A stretch of 64,000 nt of DNA from Scheffersomyces stipitis CBS 6054. Lineage: Eukaryota; Ascomycota; Pichiomycetes; Serinales; Debaryomycetaceae. The stretch lies in contig NC_009048.1 in NCBI RefSeq assembly GCF_000209165.1, positions 806,001 to 870,000 on the forward strand. The letters are read 5' to 3'. Both the position numbers and the translations under genes were made by a program. The stretch's first letter is position 1. Every line of letters begins with the position of its first letter. This document shows positions 62,003 to 64,000 of this stretch, one piece after another. Below the pieces are notes generated by a model that saw only the letters and a program-made list of their open reading frames with translations, made no database searches and had not been told where the DNA came from.

Positions 62003-62478
62003 AGGCAGATTTCCTATCACAATAACGTCGGAGATCCGCAGCATAAAAATAATATTATTATACTATTGTACAATGTAACAGCATGGTAGAGCATCGCAGT
62101 AAGCTTATATTATTGCCCCAGTTTCATGACGTCACAGGCTGCGAAAACTTGAAAATTTCGCGTTCTGGTGTTGATCTTTTCCCGAATCGGGGAATCGCAA
62201 TAGTTACAGTTGCAAATTCACCGCCCGATTAGGAGCCAATGCTATCGGTTAGAAGCCAGTTCGGTGAGCAGACATCCCCTAATAGCTTTGGGATCCTGTC
62301 ATCGGTACATTTTATATTTAACAGAAAAATATCTCACAATAAAAGTTGCCCAACCGCCGGATGTATGTAGCGAATATATAATAGTCATATTTTTCTTTTC
62401 CAACACTCTTTTTGCCTATTTTCAGATAATATTTGCGTGGTGGTCTTTGGCATAAGTTGCCCTATAACTCACAACATC
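62003..62478. other. Promoter region of the repeat-rich surface gene
   Basis: Carries a palindromic TGACGTCA (62127-62134), a CRE/ATF-type bZIP site, and a TATATAAT at 62375-62382, 97 bases before the ATG. No other gene. Confidence 0.5.
62127..62134. promoter_or_regulatory. CRE-type TGACGTCA site
   Basis: Perfect 8-base palindrome of the ATF/CREB consensus, 345 bases upstream of the surface-protein ATG. Confidence 0.5.
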
Positions 62479-63153
62479 ATGTCTCTTGTACCATCCATAT
62501 ACTCTGCTCCAATGGCCCTCTTTTCCCTCTCGTTGGTTCTCCCTGCAATGGGAGCCAACCTAGGGGGCCTTGACTCTGTTCCAGACAGTAGCAACGACAG
62601 CAGTGACGACAGCAGTGACGACGATAGTGACGACAGTAGTGACGACAATAGTAACGACAATAGTAACGACGACCTGAACGACAATAATGATAACAATAAC
62701 GGACAAGCAGCAGCAAAGACAGCAGCACAAACAGCAGCACAAACAGCAGCACAAACAGCAGCACAAACACAAGCACAAACATTACAGAACACATTAAATA
62801 CAAACACAAATGCTCAAACACAAGTAGGCACAACGACAGCAGGAACAGCGACAAATACTGGAACCACGGCCAAGACCGGATTGACAGATACTGCTGCTAG
62901 TGGAGTCACATATAACCAATGGGGTTTCACCGGATCCCAGTCGAAATGGGAAGATACAACCCTCACAGAGTCTTCTGGCTCAGCATCGGAATCAACAAGC
63001 AATTCTCAAACTACTCACTCAATTCTGAAAAATAAAACTAATAGTGCTCATACTCTTAATAATATGTTGCAGATTCTGGAACGGCCTCAGTGGAAAAATG
63101 CAATAATGGTAGGAGGACTTCTCGTGTTCAGTGCAGTTCTTGGAGTCTTATAA
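62479..63153 (+). CDS. Repeat-rich secreted, probably GPI- or membrane-anchored protein
   Basis: Predicted 224 aa from the ATG at 62479 (the frame continues upstream only from a GTG). The N-terminus is a signal peptide (ALFSLSLVLPAMGANLGG). An acidic Ser/Asp/Asn repeat (about 35-75) is followed by four copies of AAQT, then a Thr/Ala/Asn-rich stretch and a Ser-rich segment. The C-terminus ends in a hydrophobic run (AIMVGGLLVFSAVLGVL) with no basic tail, the form of a GPI-attachment signal. The omega site is not clear, and a residual membrane anchor is possible. No family recognised. It looks like a small cell-wall protein. Tandem DNA repeats underlie both repetitive parts. Confidence 0.62.
   Translation: MSLVPSIYSAPMALFSLSLVLPAMGANLGGLDSVPDSSNDSSDDSSDDDSDDSSDDNSNDNSNDDLNDNNDNNNGQAAAKTAAQTAAQTAAQTAAQTQAQTLQNTLNTNTNAQTQVGTTTAGTATNTGTTAKTGLTDTAASGVTYNQWGFTGSQSKWEDTTLTESSGSASESTSNSQTTHSILKNKTNSAHTLNNMLQILERPQWKNAIMVGGLLVFSAVLGVL
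62721..62768 (+). repeat. 12-base coding tandem repeat, four copies
   Basis: AGCAGCACAAAC is repeated four times without a mismatch and encodes the AAQT units. Imperfect copies flank it on both sides (62709-62720 and 62769-62780). Confidence 0.9.
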
Positions 63154-63289
63154 GATTACCCTAAGTCAACCCAAACCCATGGATACTGCTAGGTAGCTAG
63201 TTTCTTGTATAGTCGAGCTCTCTATAGTATGCTACTTTGAATTAAAGAGAAGCACGTGACACACTTCGCAATTTGTATGGTAGTTGAAA
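63154..63289. promoter_or_regulatory. Short promoter with CACGTG
   Basis: GCACGTGAC (CACGTG 63253-63258) lies 32 bases before the first ATG of the GFD2-like gene. Confidence 0.45.
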
Positions 63290-64000
63290 ATGAGTAGTTG
63301 TAAGGTTAGAATAATCTATCACTGCTTTTCAGCAATTGCACTGGCGACAGCGCTTTTGTTACTGCTGAAGATGGAAAACGAAAGGCACAGATATTCGTCT
63401 TCGGAAAACAGAAACGGACCTCCGAAAGACATGAACAAAAAACCCAATCCGAATCACAATAGAAGAAGGGAGGTTGTAGCCAGACCTGGACCTCGCCCAT
63501 TGGAGCTTTCGTCTGGGTACTTGACGAAATTGAAGCACCATTTGGCAGCAATACCACATGTTCAACTTTTGGATGCGCTTGAACAACAGTCGAGTCCAAT
63601 TTTGGAAGCATATATAGACCAATATCTAGAGAGCAATAAAAACTTTGCCAGTCATCCTCGGTTACAGCACAAGCACCAGCTTTTCTACTTGAAAGATTGT
63701 ATGCAACAAGTTTTCGGTCGTAAAAGCGTTCTCTTTAGTGTGGATATGGAGGCCTGGGAAATCAATACTAATGTGATCACCGAAATCGGAATATCTATCT
63801 TTGACCCCAGAGGTCAGATGATGCTGATGCTTCCTTCAACTAACCAGATCCATATCCTTATCCAGGAAAACTATGAAAAGAGAAATGGCCGATTTGTTCC
63901 CGACCACTCCAGGAACTTTGTTGGCGGTACGTCGTTGATAATGACCAAATATGAAGCTGCCTGTTTCACCCAAACGTTGATTGACTACTATTTCCAACTA
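63290..64000 (+). CDS. GFD2: Gfd2/YDR514C-like exonuclease-fold protein, cut by window end
   Basis: Open to the last base (210 codons from the ATG at 63371, 237 from the ATG at 63290), so the 3' end is missing. The folded part shows SVDMEAWE followed by ITEIGISIFDPRG, the DxE start of a DEDD 3'-5' exonuclease fold. IHILIQEN and RNGRFVPDHSRNFVGG follow, which I associate with the fungal Gfd2/YDR514C/QIP-like group. S. cerevisiae Gfd2 is linked to mRNA export through Dbp5. The ATG at 63290 would add a hydrophobic-looking stretch that includes CTG codons (Ser in this clade). I favour 63371, but both remain possible. Confidence 0.65.
   Translation, partial: MSSCKVRIIYHCFSAIALATALLLLLKMENERHRYSSSENRNGPPKDMNKKPNPNHNRRREVVARPGPRPLELSSGYLTKLKHHLAAIPHVQLLDALEQQSSPILEAYIDQYLESNKNFASHPRLQHKHQLFYLKDCMQQVFGRKSVLFSVDMEAWEINTNVITEIGISIFDPRGQMMLMLPSTNQIHILIQENYEKRNGRFVPDHSRNFVGGTSLIMTKYEAACFTQTLIDYYFQL

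Overview
The window is nuclear chromosomal DNA from a budding yeast of the CUG-Ser (CTG) clade, most like Scheffersomyces (Pichia) stipitis. The clade call rests on in-frame CTG codons at positions that are polar in related proteins (Leu2 codon at 26600-26602, Fis1 residue 19) and on the gene set; the species is an inference. Amino-acid positions below follow standard-code translation, so Leu at CTG codons is probably Ser in the cell. The window is gene-dense, with 31 confidently read protein genes, one possible small gene and one intron-containing tRNA-Tyr. Three protein genes are spliced: a GBP2/HRB1-like RNA-binding protein, NFS1 and PET8. I saw no transposon, LTR, CRISPR array or rRNA.

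Layout, left to right. 1-9.9 kb: NUD1-like spindle-pole scaffold, a TPO-type drug/polyamine exporter and YLF2. 9.9-16.1 kb: a long low-complexity intergenic region, PGS1, a PQ-loop membrane protein and SGF29. 16.8-25.4 kb: spliced GBP2/HRB1-like gene, a small membrane protein and BUD3. 25.7-33.8 kb, all minus strand: LEU2 with a Leu3 site, spliced NFS1, spliced PET8, DCC1 with a MluI cell-cycle box, and a DFI1/MID2-like wall sensor. 33.8-36.0 kb: a second long low-complexity intergenic region, leading to a heat-shock-element-driven small-heat-shock-like gene. 37.5-49.4 kb: COQ11, an HPP-family membrane protein, PMR1, SUA5 and KAP114. 50.0-55.5 kb: FIS1, TAD1, an ankyrin protein, RPE1, ALB1 and tRNA-Tyr. 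56.3-64 kb: VPS70-like, a Ste5/Far1-type scaffold, a repeat-rich surface protein and a GFD2-like gene cut by the window end.

There is no operon logic. Many genes serve mitochondria (YLF2, PGS1, NFS1, PET8, COQ11, FIS1, probably SUA5), and several serve cell polarity, mating or the cell cycle (NUD1, BUD3, DCC1, Ste5-like).

The most unusual structure is a pair of long gene-free regions (about 10.4-11.65 kb and 34.1-35.75 kb). Each has purine-rich degenerate repeats on the left, built around AATAGTGAGAA, and the reverse complement on the right. The two loci share exact words, so they look like members of one undescribed inverted-repeat family. Other leads are a near-identical 24-mer upstream of BUD3 and DCC1, a tandem NAGNAG splice acceptor, frequent intergenic CACGTG boxes, and the heat-shock-like protein with its long charged helix.
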